A stretch of 64,000 nt of DNA, from assembly GCA_009617715.1 (NCBI GenBank), contig VTFK01000157.1:1-64000 (forward strand), given 5' to 3'. Below are positions 22,610-36,583 of this stretch, one piece after another (the stretch's first letter is position 1; each line of letters begins with the position of its first letter). The translations under genes and the position numbers were made by a program. This DNA comes from Plectrocnemia conspersa (taxonomy: Eukaryota > Arthropoda > Insecta > Trichoptera > Polycentropodidae). Under the pieces are notes generated by a model. The model saw only the letters and a list, made by a program, of their open reading frames with translations. It ran no database searches and was not told the origin of the DNA.

Positions 22610-22680
22610 GTCATGATTTGATTTTGTCATGAGATCTAGAAAAAAATCCTAAGGCCCGGGTTTGCTCTCGTTTCTCCCAG
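22610..22680 (+). mobile_element. Fragment of the 2.2-kb hAT family (right end)
   Basis: ATTTTGTCATGAG, then AAAAATCCTAAGGCCCGGG and TTTGCTCTCG align with the right end of the 551-bp hAT element (TTTTGTTATGAG, AGGGCCCGGG, TTCGCTCTCG at about 2682-2738). The terminal CAGGG end is not preserved. Confidence 0.55.
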
Positions 22681-23390
22681 GTATATGAAACTACCACTTC
22701 TCTTTAGTCTTGAAACAAACGAAAGTTGAGTTCATTAGAAGCAAATGGAGCTATGGAAATACACGGAGAAGATATTAGTAGTCCGATAAAACATTCGCCT
22801 ATACTCAAATCAGGTTCAGCTAAGCAGTCATCTGAATCCTACGAGTTCAACCCAATATTCGAGACGACATAAAGACTATTAAAAACTACGTGACATGTAT
22901 TTATTATTGCGCAAATTGTATGACAAATTATTTAAGAAATGTTGTGATTAAAATATATTTTATATAATCAACTTTGTACTTATAAAAATAAACGCGTGCA
23001 ACGCAAGATTCCGTACACATAAATCATTTTTAGCTATTTTTTTATGATACTTATATTAAATTAATGTGAAATTTCCGGTATTTTTTTATACAATTTACTG
23101 TATTTTTTGTTATGGTTGATTTTTTAATAAAACATTGGTTATAGTATATAGCAGAGAAATAAAACTAATCGTGTATTTCTTATAATAAAATATTATTTTG
23201 GAATGCTGTCATTTATCCTGATCCTGATACTAACAGTTACAATATAAGCATACGTGGTTTTCTAATTGTCTTTATATTTGTATAATAAAAGCTTGAAAAA
23301 ACAAATTTTGAGGTGATCGATCGGAATTCAAATTATAATAATCGCTTATTCTGATCTCACAGACATGATACGATATAACTAATCTGGTGG
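22681..23390. other. AT-rich noncoding DNA
   Basis: No gene or repeat recognised. Confidence 0.5.
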
Positions 23391-23463
23391 GTTCACGTGG
23401 GATTCAAACGCACGACCTTTAACTTTATGAGTATGACCTGTATCATAGCACTATCGTGTTGGT
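23391..23463 (-). repeat. tRNA-Met(CAT)-like relic or SINE head
   Basis: On the minus strand TAGTGCTATGATACAGGTCA resembles a D-arm/A-box, ACTCATAAAGTT an anticodon loop with CAT, and GGTCGTGCGTTTGAATCCCAC a variable region and T-arm with a B-box. The acceptor stem does not pair (5' CCAACAC against 3' GTGAACC) and one T-stem pair is broken. It is therefore a pseudogene or the head of a SINE, not a functional tRNA. Confidence 0.45.
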
Positions 23464-26400
23464 TTTATAATTAGTACAAATACGTGTGAAATTTGACAAA
23501 GGTAAATGCTCAAAGTGTTAGAATATCATGGTTTTGTAAAACAGACCAACCGAAATATAATTTAAAATAGACTGGAAAGTTATTGATATGTAAAAAATTA
23601 TAACAATAAACACATTGACACACATTTTCGTCAAAATCAATAGACCAACAGTCATTTGAACTCTTTTCTTCATAACTTTAAAAGTTGTCTAGAAAATATA
23701 TTAATATACTTGTTTGAACTATCTTTTGTGATTATTTCATGGTCGCTAAACGTTGGGTTTTAACAACATAAACTTTCACAAAGGGTTGGATTTAGTAGTG
23801 ACGTGAGACGCCAACGCGATTGGTTCTTAATTTGCCGTATCTCCAAAAGAACTTTATCCCTCGCTTTATCGATTTTTAAGACTCGTAAATTTAAATTAGA
23901 AGTTCGATACTAACATTCAATATTGTTCAGTCTATATTGGACTAGAATTAATAGCAATAATAAATAGTATAATCTCAATTTTGCTCGTTACAGCATGTAT
24001 TATTAATCCTATATATTCCTCCTAGAAAAAAAGCTCGTTAGCTCAATATGAATATTATTTTATAATAATAATAAAAAAAGTGTTCCCAATCAATAATATA
24101 AATCTTAAGTCACAATTTTCACGCACCTCTGAAGCGATACGAATAATTTTATTTTTCTCTAGAGAAAAAAAAAAACAGATGACATTTACGATATGGGCGT
24201 TGATTTTAAGTGTTACCTAATCCGTTCAGCAAAAAATCGACTTTTAATCTGAGCTCCTTTATTTTATTAATGATAATGTCGAAATGGTAATTCTCAGAAC
24301 TTTCGCAAAGCGTTCAATATCAATAAACAACCAATCCCACAAATATATATATACATATATAGTCATATCCAAAGTTATCAATACAATCTGATATTCGTCT
24401 TCACGTTTCGAAATAATTTATTTTATAGCTTATATTCTACAATCACTATTAAATATAATAGTAAATTATAGTATATATTTATATTAAACACGACTTTGCG
24501 TGCCTTGAAATCTCCTAAACAACATCATTTATTAAATTGTAATGATTTTTTATGATTATCCATCAAAACCGACCACGCGAGAAAAAATGGTAATAAACAT
24601 TTGATATGTTCTGATGATGATTATTTATAATTTAGCTTTACATTTATTCTTTGATTGAACACAACAACCTTCCATTAATCCAGATTAATACCATATACAT
24701 ACATATATTTTTAATAAATTAGAACCGATATTAGACGTTTTAAGTTCAGCATTTAATCACACAATTAAATTATTTTGAGTAGTTTTAATAAATATATTGA
24801 ATAAATTAAATAGTATATTAATCATCGGTTGTAGTAATAGTATCACATTAAAAATATTTTATTCATTTCCTAGTAATTTATGTATTATTTTACAACTTTA
24901 CCGTATTGAAACATTATATCTATACATATTAAATTTATAAACTACTCTAACTAATTGCGATTTCGTCACACATAGAGACATCGCAGCGCGTGGGAAACTC
25001 TCTGTAACATTTGCTTTATCTTCTTTAATCAATATATACACATAAATAATAATAAAACAAACTACAGATTATCAGATTAGGATTAGGAGTTGTTTAAGCA
25101 AATTTATTCAGATTAGATCGGCTCGTCGATTAGCTGTCCAACAAATTTTAATAACCGAGCCATTCTTTTGCTAATTACCAAAAAGAGACACGCCAATCTA
25201 AATAAGGGACATTAGATATAGATCAAAATGTAAATGAGGTGTCAAGAGTGCCAATTATCGGTATTAGTTTGGCTTCGGAAGCCAAACGGATAGTATCGCG
25301 GTTGTGGTTCCGTATAAATTTATGCGATGGAATTCGGATAAAAAAATCTGATTTGAATGATATAATGTCAGTTTCAGAATGATAATAATATGCATATGAT
25401 GCGAATATCATAATTATAATGTAGGAGAAATACAAATCGGACCGACCTTGCTTGATTGCGAACAATGGAGACTCGTGTGATAAACAAATCGGCGTTTATT
25501 TTTTTTAACCCATAGAGTTTAATTCTGACCTAGATTTTTTGTGTCATTGTGTTTAGAACACATGGTGCATGTATGCAAAAATTTTATGTTATTGTTGAGT
25601 TAATATTTTTTTTAAAACAAAATTCCTTTTAAGTACTAAGTGTGGCCATTGTTTACTTTTTGACTTGAGTTTACTAATTAGCTTCTCATTGTTTTGAGTA
25701 TAGAAACTTAGGTTGGGTTAAAGTTCAACAACAATAAGACTTAACTGATGTATTGTGAAACACGTAAAAATAATTTAGTATCATTAAAAATATATTATTT
25801 ATTAATTAAGTGATAATAATTCTAAATCTTTGATGGGTACTAAACTGACGTTTAATTTATACTAACGGTTAACCTTATTTCAAATAAAACATCTACTGTC
25901 AACTAAATCTATTACAACAAATTTTATGCTATTTATTGTGTTTTGTGTAACGGTTGAATAGTTTTTAATTTATTTATTTTATAATATTTATCTAGGACGT
26001 AATAAATGATATTGATCTACTAACCTCATACATATTTATATTTATTATAGAATTTTTATAAAAAAAAATATATAATGTACGTAATACCGTAAAATTGTTA
26101 ATTTAACTAGGAAATATTTTGACTGTAATAAAAAATATTTTACCCACGGGCCATAATTCACCGAATCGACAATTTTCTTATATAATAATTACACGTTAGA
26201 TTCCAGTTCATAATAATGGTGCAAATTTCTTGGTGGTCTTTTGAATCTGAAATACTGTTAGGTATATTTATTTATATATTAAATAGCACGGGTTTTATTT
26301 AATCCAATGATCCGATTTACTGTCACGGTTTGCAAATTAACTTTAAAAAAATATTTGTAACGACACACTGCGGTAGATATTGTTTAATACCATGGCATTG

Positions 26401-27954
26401 ATTGATTACGATACAAATACAATAAGTAGCTTATATCAGATTAAGCTATGAAACGATTAGATTAAAAAACGTGCAATTTCAAGCAATATTTTATCGACCC
26501 ACTCGAGAAATAAAATTTAGGTCAACACTTCTTGTATTCTATTCAATGTTCAAGTAGTTTTTAATAAAGTTAATTTCAGAATGTGAGGTATAACCATGAA
26601 ATAAGTTTTATTGCTTGAGTTTGACACAATGATTACTTTCGCAGTAAATTTTTATTGGACTTGCTTTACAAATTTATATGTAAATATAACTATTATCATC
26701 GTTAGAGGTTGGTATGCCATACCATATTTTTTGTGTTTATTAAAAAAATAAGCGTGTGTTACACAAATATTTTTCAAGGTTGTGTAGTGATTAAAATCGT
26801 TGATGCAAAATGGTATAGATTAATTATCGATCTTTTAAAACCTCAACCTTTAGTATTTATGTGGTTGTTTCAACATGTTCATGGTTATTCAGTCAATTTC
26901 AATTCTCAAATTATCAAATTTGATTTATCTCTCATAATAATATTGTTAGAAATAAATTTTAAGATCTAAACAACGTTACCAAGATCTACGATTTTATCTG
27001 TAAGTTTAGAGGTTAAAAAGATTTCACAAAAATATAACAAAAAACATTTTTAAATACCTCTCTATAATTTAAATGAAAGAGTAAAACATATAAAGGTATA
27101 TGAAACATAAAAATAAAATAATATTGTAGTACTAATTTATATTTAAGAACTAATTATATGGAATCAAAAATTAAGAAGTTTAAGTCAATCACCATTAAAG
27201 GTTGTGGAATAAAGCTATTATAGGTCAAAATAAACCTGACTGACTTTGACTTTGATTTAATTTAAGGTAACAAGATTTAAAAGCTTTCATCAAGGATGAA
27301 AAACTTAAAGATATGTTTTATAAAATAAATAAAAAATTTATGTAACTAGTGGTTAGATATTTTATGATTTTTGGTTAAAAATAGGAGTATAAAAAATATT
27401 AGAATAAGATTTGATGACGTGTGAAATTTCATAAATATTCTAAAAACTCATATCTATTTTTAATATACTAAAATCTCATAAAGATTTTTTTGAACCTGCA
27501 GCTTTGATTTTATTTGATAAACTACGCTTAAATACAAATATTTACTACCACTATTTTTTTACGGAAATACAAAATCAAGGTTAATCATTACAAAACAATA
27601 AAAAACTAGCCAGCTGAAGGACAATACAATCCAGATATTGAGAATACACGCAGTATTCATCGAGACGTTTTCCAAAAAAAGTTGGTGATTGTTTAGTGCT
27701 AAACACATTATTTCCAATTATATTCACAAATATTTTTCTAATATAAATGCAAAAAAAAATATTTATAATTAGAGAATTTTTTTTAAATTAAATTGCTTTA
27801 ATTTATTAGGTTAGATTATGTTATATATTATAAATTAGGTCATGTTAGATTTTTAATATTTGCTTTGCTAATATTCAACAGTAAATATATAATATATTAA
27901 AGCATCTCAAGCACGTCAGATTTGCTTCAAAAAAATCTATTGTAAATAAGTCGT
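23464..27954. other. Long AT-rich noncoding stretch
   Basis: No coding exon was recognised over about 4.5 kb. A GC-richer patch at 25220-25480 includes the palindrome GTTTGGCTTCGGAAGCCAAAC without its last base (25267-25287; 10-bp arms around one G). GACTGACTTTGACTTTGA at about 27237-27255 looks like a short hexanucleotide-type LINE tail. Open frames at 25223-25465 (minus) and 26709-26969 (plus) are not credible proteins. Confidence 0.45.
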
Positions 27955-28420
27955 GAAAACTCACTCCAGCATCAGCTGACGGCTGATTCACGTCGAGCAC
28001 CATTCACAGGCCAGTTCTATCTCACTGAATAAACAAATAAACGGTTTTCTCCAAGACTGGGTATTACATCTGAAACTAGTCACGGGTGTGCCACAACGCG
28101 TTTTCGTCGGTCAGTTACGGAACGCGACTCGACCGAGCGGCGACCCGATCGAGACTGGCGAAATATCTAGGCCCAGCTGAGAATTCACCTCAGATAATGT
28201 CAGTGTGTTTGTATGTGTGTGTCGGATCTCATCGAGAACCGGTAGGGATTCGTCTCTAGGGGTCATAATGAAAGGTACCGGCGGGTATGGTGCTTTTTAA
28301 TTATGAATAACGGGGGCATCGTGTGCCGTCGGTGACCGGACGATTTTTTTTCTATTTTGATTCGGTGTAACGTTTGACGTAACGCCGATAGGAATTCGTA
28401 ACAAATTGGACGTTGCATAA
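27955..28420 (-). promoter_or_regulatory. GC-rich island with minus-strand donor: candidate 5' exon/promoter
   Basis: The island is CG-rich relative to its flanks. On the minus strand CTGGA|GTGAGTTTTC at 27965/27964 is a good 5' splice site lying at the island's downstream edge, where a first exon would end. No long conserved frame precedes it, so the exon would be untranslated. On the plus strand TCAGTT occurs at 28110, an arthropod-type initiator motif, so direction is not settled. Not confirmed as transcribed. Confidence 0.35.
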
Positions 28421-30831
28421 AAAAATGTTGTGTAGAACTCGTGTGCGTATGTAAAATATTTACTCATCAAATTGTAGGCACTTTTTATAATTTTTTCATT
28501 TACCCTAGCAAGATCGATCAATTGTGACGTATAAAATAAATGTCAGATTACTTTGGGTAAAAAGTAAAAGAAAACATGTATAATATATGTATATTACATA
28601 TAAAACATCTTTGTGGCAAATAATCAGAAAATATATGAGTACATATGCTATTTATAATGAAGAATTGACGAATCATATGACTGATTTTAGCGTTAGTACA
28701 TCGTATGAATTGAGTTGATAGAATTTGTTTTCAGGTTCGTCTTTTCGCTGTGGTTCTTATTGACTACACACACTTATCCGTCTCTTTAAATTGTAACCTT
28801 AAAGACCATCCATAATTTTGCGCTTGTTTATTCGACCACTACTGTCATTCGCGACAACCCAGGTAGGAGGTCGGATCTAGTCTCAATCCCCACTAAATCT
28901 CAACTGTTGACCATGGTCTATAAAATATATGTTTACTTTACACGTGTTCCTGTCAGTATTATGAAACATATTCGAAAATTATATAATATTTTTTTATCTT
29001 AACCTTTGTATAATATGTCTGAAAGTTAAATTTCCGTATTTTATTAATACTAAAGTATAAAAATATTGATTAAAAATAAGCAGGTCGGCTTTGGCGAGTG
29101 TGTCACTTTCCCCAAAAAAAGTTATTTAAAAAATACAAAATGTATTTAATAATATTGCAACAAAAATAAACATCAAGGAATGATTAATATAAATGACACA
29201 TACAAGTTGTTTTGGCTCTTGTTTCTTTTACACAAAATATTCTAAGAGCCCCGCAAAATTACCGATAGAGTTTTTGTGGAGAAAAAAATACTGACAAAAT
29301 AACGCCCCACAATTTCCACAATTTTGATTTCATCATGTTTTTAGGAGAATGAAATTTTGCTTTGTGATAAAAATAATATTTTTTTACTTTCAGCGTAGAG
29401 TCGGCTCTGACAGCAATTAAAGTGACGTAATGAAACTATTTTTAAATTACGATAAGTGACAAAACACTGGCTTCTGATTGATTATTTTTATTTGTTGCAA
29501 TTTGATAAAGATTATTTTAGGGTTATCTGTTTCAAGCCAAAGTCCGTGGGCCAAATATTTTTATAGTTGTCAATATATAGCTAACAAACAGGTACAAATA
29601 CACGTATTATAATATTATAATACATGTGTACATCTTAGAAAACTTGTGAGGCCCTCCACTAAAATTATTTGTGACAATCTGGTCCTCAGTGACTTTGAGA
29701 TTTAAGGGCATCTGTACGTATCTACTGACATCACATTTAAAATATTATATGTGTGAGGTGGAGGGCGATTTAGTTGGCTACATTGGAGCTAAGGTGGAAA
29801 CACTGATGAAGCAGCGATGACAGGAACTCGCTCGTTTGGCGACGTGACAACAGAACGTCTGCCGGTCAATGTCAATATGTACATGCTTAACCGTGTATTA
29901 CGTATCTAGCCACTCAATGCCGCGTATTTTTAGATTTAAAAAAATGGTCATAAACATTCGGAAAAGCATGTGTTGACCCTTTGATCTTGATATTTTTTTT
30001 ATATTTTATTTGCGAATGAAATATTCTGTATGAACATAGTGACAGCTCTGGTGTTACTTAAGCAATAAAAAATGTTTTCATAGTTCTAAAACTCACACTT
30101 TTAAATGCTTCTTCATATATGATTCTATAACCCAACACAGTTTAGCGTTAATAATACTTTTTTTGTGAGAGAGAAAAAAAGAATCGCGGGGGCACTAGTA
30201 TCGTGACCGCATCAAGCGACAAAATGCTCGCGCGGCGTTAAAAAGGTTAATAATCTTCATTTTTTTCGTTAAATAAAACTTTAATATTCAACTAAATGAC
30301 AGTCCTCACTGTTGCTCACCCGCACCTATGTTTTACAGTGAAAGCGCTAGTAATATTGCCTAACATTTTTATTATATTAATAAAATAGTTCAATCTGTTG
30401 ATATATATTTTATTCATAATCCTATTATTTTGTAAAAGATATAGTAAAATTGAAAGCTTTTTAACGTAAAATCTGTATTAGATCATCATGCTATTATATA
30501 TTTCTATATTTAGATATAGCGTATTGCATAAGAATTCAACACGAATAAAATATTTTATTATGGCATAATGTCACATTATCGTGTTTATTTCATTTAGCAC
30601 ATATTTTTCGAGTTTGTCTATAGTGGGTGTTTGATTTGAGACGATACCGGATGCGTGTATTGTCAACTCCTACTGATGTGACACTGAAACTTGATGTGTT
30701 GTTTGACGAAAAACCTTTATGTTTTTGCACTTTTCATATTGTTTAATACTCTGATTTATATATATGTTTTCCTAATATTATATAATTCAATATGGTTGAT
30801 ACGCAATTGCTTTGCTGCGACGTAATTTGGT
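28421..30831. other. AT-rich noncoding DNA
   Basis: Mostly AT-rich, with small GC-richer patches near 28790-28920 and 29730-29910. No exon or repeat was recognised. Confidence 0.45.
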
Positions 30832-31140
30832 AATTGCCAGAATTGAGTTATATGAGTGTTCGTTTATAGTGAAGTAAAGGATTGATTTTTATATCATTCG
30901 TTGCAACGAAGCAACGAATCGATAATGTACTAGATACCGAAACAATACTGCACTGTTAACTTGTTGTTGTCTATTGGGACTCGTCACAGGGAAATGCGTC
31001 ACAGATTGAGTGAAGCAATTATAGTAAACAAGGGATTGATTTTTTATATCATTCATTTGATTGAAGTGACGAATCTATGGTGTACTAGATATCGAAAACG
31101 GTACGGTACTTGTTATGGAATGACACAGGTTGAATGTGTA
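30832..31140 (+). repeat. Diverged tandem duplication, unit about 154 bp
   Basis: GGATTGATTTTTATATCATTC at 30879 (one base shorter as a motif: GGATTGATTTTTATATCATT) recurs at 31033. Each is followed by ACGAATC..T..TGTACTAGATA(C/T)CGAAA, and each is preceded by related sequence. The offset is 154 bp. The first unit also holds a short hairpin (ATTCGTTGC / GCAACGAAT, 30896-30919). No other copy was seen in the window. Confidence 0.65.
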
Positions 31141-32871
31141 TAAATATTGGAGGAAAATAAAGAGACAGCACTTGATCTTAAACTCGGAGAGAGAGTGACA
31201 GTCAGCGCCAATATAAAAGTCTACTCATTTAACAAATCGTTCGTCCAGCCAATTCCTCCTCCCGGTCCTTAACAATATTTTATTATTATATACCCACTAC
31301 TCGGTGAGATCGGTGGCCTCGATGAGATTGATATGAGATCAAAATTAAATTCTTCATCGATAAAATATTTATATAATATATTGCATGTGTCGAAAGATGC
31401 TGTCATGCAAAAAATAAAATAAAATAAAAAATACAACCGCAAAGTATAACCGTTAAGTCAAACACGACCGACTAACAAAAAAAGCCGAATGATAACGCAC
31501 GTCCGCGATTTGTCCACGGCGTTAAAATAAAATGATAAAAAATGTGTAATTTTTATCTGTTACATGGGAGGTGTATAACACGTCATTGTTTCGTCAGTAT
31601 ACCAACACACAGCCTTGAACCTCTCTCAACAATTTTCCCACAGTAAAAGAGCAAGTGGATCTCGTCACAACACGGGCTTGGGCAATGTTACCCAACAGGC
31701 GTGGCAGTAGATATTACATTACGCCGGATCTTTACTGGCTGGCCTAATCTTGAACGTGTAATCATCAAGTCCAAGATGAAATTGCTCTTCAACACCTTTA
31801 AAACACAAGTAATTACTAAGAGCTAAGGCTAGAGCAACGCAAGGGATTTCGATGATTTTTTCTATTTGCTGATATTTCTAAACGCTGTTTGATGATATTG
31901 TTATTGTAGATAAGTACACTAAATAAAAATGTTAAATAAAGAGCCTTATTTTATATTACATACAGTATTTATTCTATAATAACAATAGATAAGTAACAAT
32001 AAATTATCTGTTCCAATAAAACACAGCGTTTAAAACTATAACTATTTTTTTTTTTAAAAACAGGTCTTAGTTCGCCTTTTAAGTAATTGTGCTTAATCTA
32101 CATTCTAGTGAGACTGAAAATAATACACAGTAAACGTTACCTTAGTAATATTTAATAACTCTATCACAAATGATAGCAACTAGGTTGAAAAGTTAATTAT
32201 TAAGATAGTTGTGAAAAACCTTAAAATGGAGCTCAATATTTTCGGGGCAACAAATCAAAATACAAAACATCCACTTTGTCAAAATCTAAAGATTTTTTGA
32301 ATACCAACTATAAAAAAACATATTTTGTGATTATGAGTTGAATTTTAAATATATACATGCCCCTTTACTATTCCGGTTAATTTATTTTAGAATATTGATA
32401 TATTTTATTACATTCTGTCGTCATATTTTAACAAATTCATCCAATATGAGGAGTTCCTGAACTGTGTTTTGTGGCATCGTATGGTTATTCATAGCTAAGC
32501 AACGAAAAATAGGCTTCTTACAATGTAAGCTACTGTATTGCACTTACAGGATAAGGGTATACAATTTTTTTAAACTCGCATAAACCCATAAATTACATAT
32601 GTTTTTTTTTATTAAATTAAAAAAGATGGGTTAAGCATGAGACTGAATTTGTCGCAATTACTTACTAAAAACGTTTTTTTCGTTAACGTAACAAGTTTAT
32701 TCGCTACGATAACGCACGTGACGATCGGAAACTTAGATGAATTAAAGGCCTCTTTTAATAAACCTAACTAAACGACAGCTAGTGCTTATACAAATACAAA
32801 AAACAACCAATACAAGTTTAGATAAGCTCAGTAAAATGTGTTTCAGCAGGTGTTCAAATTTTATTTTTTAG
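31141..32871. other. Noncoding DNA
   Basis: 31141-31330 is GC-richer (AATAAAGAGACAG.. and CCTCCTCCCGGTCC..) and may belong to the duplicated unit's parent element. The rest is AT-rich. Nothing further is supported. Confidence 0.4.
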
Positions 32872-33162
32872 GTTTTGCCCCTTTCAGTGGGACGGCCAAA
32901 TACAAAAAAGTGACCGTTAGGTAGATTTCTTAAAACAGATTGTCGTTGCCTGTTAGAGCTGATTACGAACGGCCGTTTGGATGACACTCCCGAATGCACG
33001 TCTTATTCTTTATAAAGGCGTTTGCGATATATACTTTGAATATTTTTTATTCATGTCGTAGAATTATTCTACAAAAAAATATTTATTACAATGGTGTCCG
33101 ATTTTAACCATCCTCTCTCTGTAAATTGCATGCAGAAACTGGTTTTATCAATAAATTCCAGA
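32872..33162 (+). repeat. Dispersed repeat family E, copy 1
   Basis: GCCCCTTTCAGTGG, GCCAAATACAA, (A/G)GTAGAT(T/A)T, CCGAATGC, TTGCGATATATACTTTGAA and CTCTGTAAAT occur here in the same order and orientation as the matching motifs in 42660-42905. It is diverged and unclassified, with no coding frame. Confidence 0.6.
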
Positions 33163-36100
33163 TTCTCAATAAATTTCAGATCCTGTAAATTTGATTGAAT
33201 GCTTTTTTTGCCCGCTCTTATTATGAATCCAATAGTGGCATATATTAATCAGGAACTTATTTTACGGCTATAGTTAAGACCTTGTATTCTTTAAAATTAT
33301 ATTAGACAATAAATGCTGTAGATCTTTCGATATGATTAATATTTGTTGAATATTATTGTAATACAACACTTCTACCAAAGAAAGTATTTTACTCTGAGAA
33401 AAATTCAAACCAGTATAATGAGAGAAATTATATTAAATTATATCCATAATTTTATGAAGAGTCGTGAAATAAAGAATTACTGTTAGTCTTTTTACTTTTT
33501 AATGAAAATTTTAAAGCTAAATAATCTTTGAGAGCTTTATCGACAAAAAATGATCTCCATAGAGGGTCAGCCAAGAACCAAAGCTATTACTTTCTTTAAA
33601 GGATTGCGCCCTTGCTACCGTGCTTATAAAAATAACTTTTTTTCTATGCTACTATAATTATAAAAATACCACGATTTTAAAAATAACAAAAGAGAAGTTA
33701 GAGTTCCTTTGATGGACCTCTTTATAACATGAAAACATTACTGTAAAATTAATTTTGGATGGAGTAGTAAAATATAATGTAAAAATTTGGCCATTAAAAA
33801 CAAGACCATTTAAAATTAAATGTGAAGATGTAAGTAGCCAAGATACATCTTTGCTGTTTCACACCTATGTACCTTACATCATATATGGCTGTCGGAAAAA
33901 AAAACTTAATTACAGAAAGTAATTATTAAGTTTCAGTTTTAAATGGTTTCGTTAAATTATTTTTGTCGCGAGTATATTCACAAAATTTAATGATGTTTCA
34001 GTTTCTTTTTTAAACCTACAATATAAATATTTTTATCACGGAATCTTTATTACATAAATTTTAATATTATATAAAAATAAAATAAGCGCATTTCCAAATA
34101 TTTACTGTTTATGATTGCAATATTAATAAATATTTCGTTTTGCACTCTTATATTTTAAGGAGAAATAATTGACGAAAATAAAATTTGCATTAAATGATTT
34201 TTGCTGTGACAAAAAACAAGAAATTTAGAATTTGCCCCAAACAGTTTATGTATCACTTATGTGAAAGAATATATATTATCTATGAAATTACAAACTATAA
34301 GAACAAGCTATATGCCACTCTCGTTACCAGAATATAGTTATCCTCAATCGAACAAATTTTAATAGAACGGTCAAAAAAATACACGTATATATTTTTTTGT
34401 GTAATTGTTTTATAATATTATATTTAATTTTATTATCGATCAGGAAAAATCGTAATTTGGAATATTTTTAAAAGTTTCGAGTTTAATAAATTAAGAACCG
34501 CTGCTCTAATACATTATTTTATTTTTTTCGCTTAATATCCGCAAGCAATTTAAATTCGCTTCACGTATGCTAAATTCGGACAAAACAGTGATTTTATCTA
34601 AGATTTTCATCGGATTCTTCAAAGATCTCACTACACCCGCCGGCTTGTAGTAAACTACGGTATAACAATCCGTTTCCGATCGATTATCCGCGAGCAGCTT
34701 CCCGGATGACCCGAGCGGTAAATACCTCCGGCTTAGATCTCAATATTTTCATCTCTTTTTTGCCTAGTCGTTTTTTTTAAACTTTTTTCTTCCTAATACA
34801 CATAATAATAATCAGCTGACGGGCGCAAGAATTGAGCCGTATCATCATCTCTAATGACGTCACCACGTGCGGATTTTTTTTTAAAAGATCGTTTTGCAAG
34901 TGTGAGAGGCGTAACCTATATTATTATCATGTTCACTTTTATATAATTTTTAAAAATCGGTTTCATAATTTTAAACGATGTTTTAACGTCCGTATATGGA
35001 GTTGCAGCCTTATGTTTTTTGTTAAACATTCAACCTTAATGAGCGAAGGCGTCCTCATTGCAAAACGGTGAAATTTTTAATTATTTTCGTAAACACAAAA
35101 GCTGAGTTGAATAATGAGCATCATTTACGTCACATTAAGACTGTATAATAATATTTCGTAAATTATTGCATTTCCAATGAATAAATTGTTAATAGATAAT
35201 AATGCACATTTGATATGTAATTAATTGTTAAATCGCTTAAAATTATTATAATATAATATTAATACTGCTTACTTAACAACTATATATATAAAATATAGTC
35301 AAAGAAAGAACAAATAAAAACAATATCAAATAATATGAATTAATTTATCAAACATACCAAACATAGTTTGTGACAAAATAAATATGCAATATATATCAGA
35401 ACATTATATTAAAATATATTACAGCATTGGCTATAATTTCCTTTTACAAATCTGACCATCATGATTTGCCAGGTTTTTCCAATGGGCACTATACAAACAA
35501 TAATGAGACATTAAAGAACAAATAAATAAAAAACGGTGCACACCTAAAATAGATGAGCACTGTCTCACATATTTTTTTCCTGCTCTTCGTAGCTATCGCA
35601 AAAAATATACTTATGTTTGGCAAGTTCGTTTGCTTGCTCGTAAAGAGGAAAGGTTCTATAGCGCTGACATCCTGGCCGCGACGGGTAGGAATAAGGGACG
35701 TGATCGCAACTCTCTAAAGCAATATAAAAGCTAGTTCAGATACTCTATACTCCAATAATATTTAAAATCACTTTAAAACTAAATATATTTTTTTCAAGTT
35801 TAAAAATATTTTATTTAAGCTGATATTTTTTTTTAGAACTTGATGTAAAAATTGCTTTCATATGACAATTCTTATATATGTTAAACGCACGCCGCTCACG
35901 GTTAAGTGCAAATAAATAAACAGTAAAATATGTTATAAACACAGAACATTTTTTTATACACTTAATTGAAGATGATACAAAATGATATAGCACTTAAAAT
36001 AAACTTTAAATTATAAGTCTCCCATTACGTATTTTGTTATACGGATAATAACGGTTATTCTAACAAAATTACTATTGACAGCATGAAATATTAGAAGACA

Positions 36101-36583
36101 AACAGCAGTGATTTGACAATTAAAGATATACATACCAAAGTTAATTGAACATATTACAATGGTATGATAAGCATGGCAGTACAAATAAGATGAGATGCAA
36201 AACCGGTATCTTCGGTTGTCGTTAAAATTTTATTAATGGATTATTTTAGTAGTAATGTTTTTTCAAATCTTTACCTATTGATAGGTCTTATTGTTTTTAA
36301 TTATTTTTCAGATGCAATTTAATGACATATATGACAACAACATAGAATTGGTAGATATATGTAAGCAAAAAGTGGTAGTTTGATCTGGATAATCTGAATT
36401 TTGTTGTTCTGTAAAAAAATAATCGCAAAGAACAAAAATAGATACATATTTTGCCACATCGGAACTAAAAATAACCCACTCTTAGATATTTTGCCTATCG
36501 ATTATTCCAGATATACAATCATATGTTTATAAGCAGTCCGGAAGCGGTAGCGGCTTAAAACAATCATATATAAGATCGCAATA
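33163..36583. other. AT-rich noncoding DNA with a small GC-rich patch
   Basis: 34620-34740 is CG-containing (CCGCCGGC.., CCGAGCGG..) and may be regulatory. A second GC-richer patch at 35590-35720 contains GACATCCTGGCCGCGACGGG. No exon with paired splice sites and no repeat copy was recognised. Confidence 0.4.
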
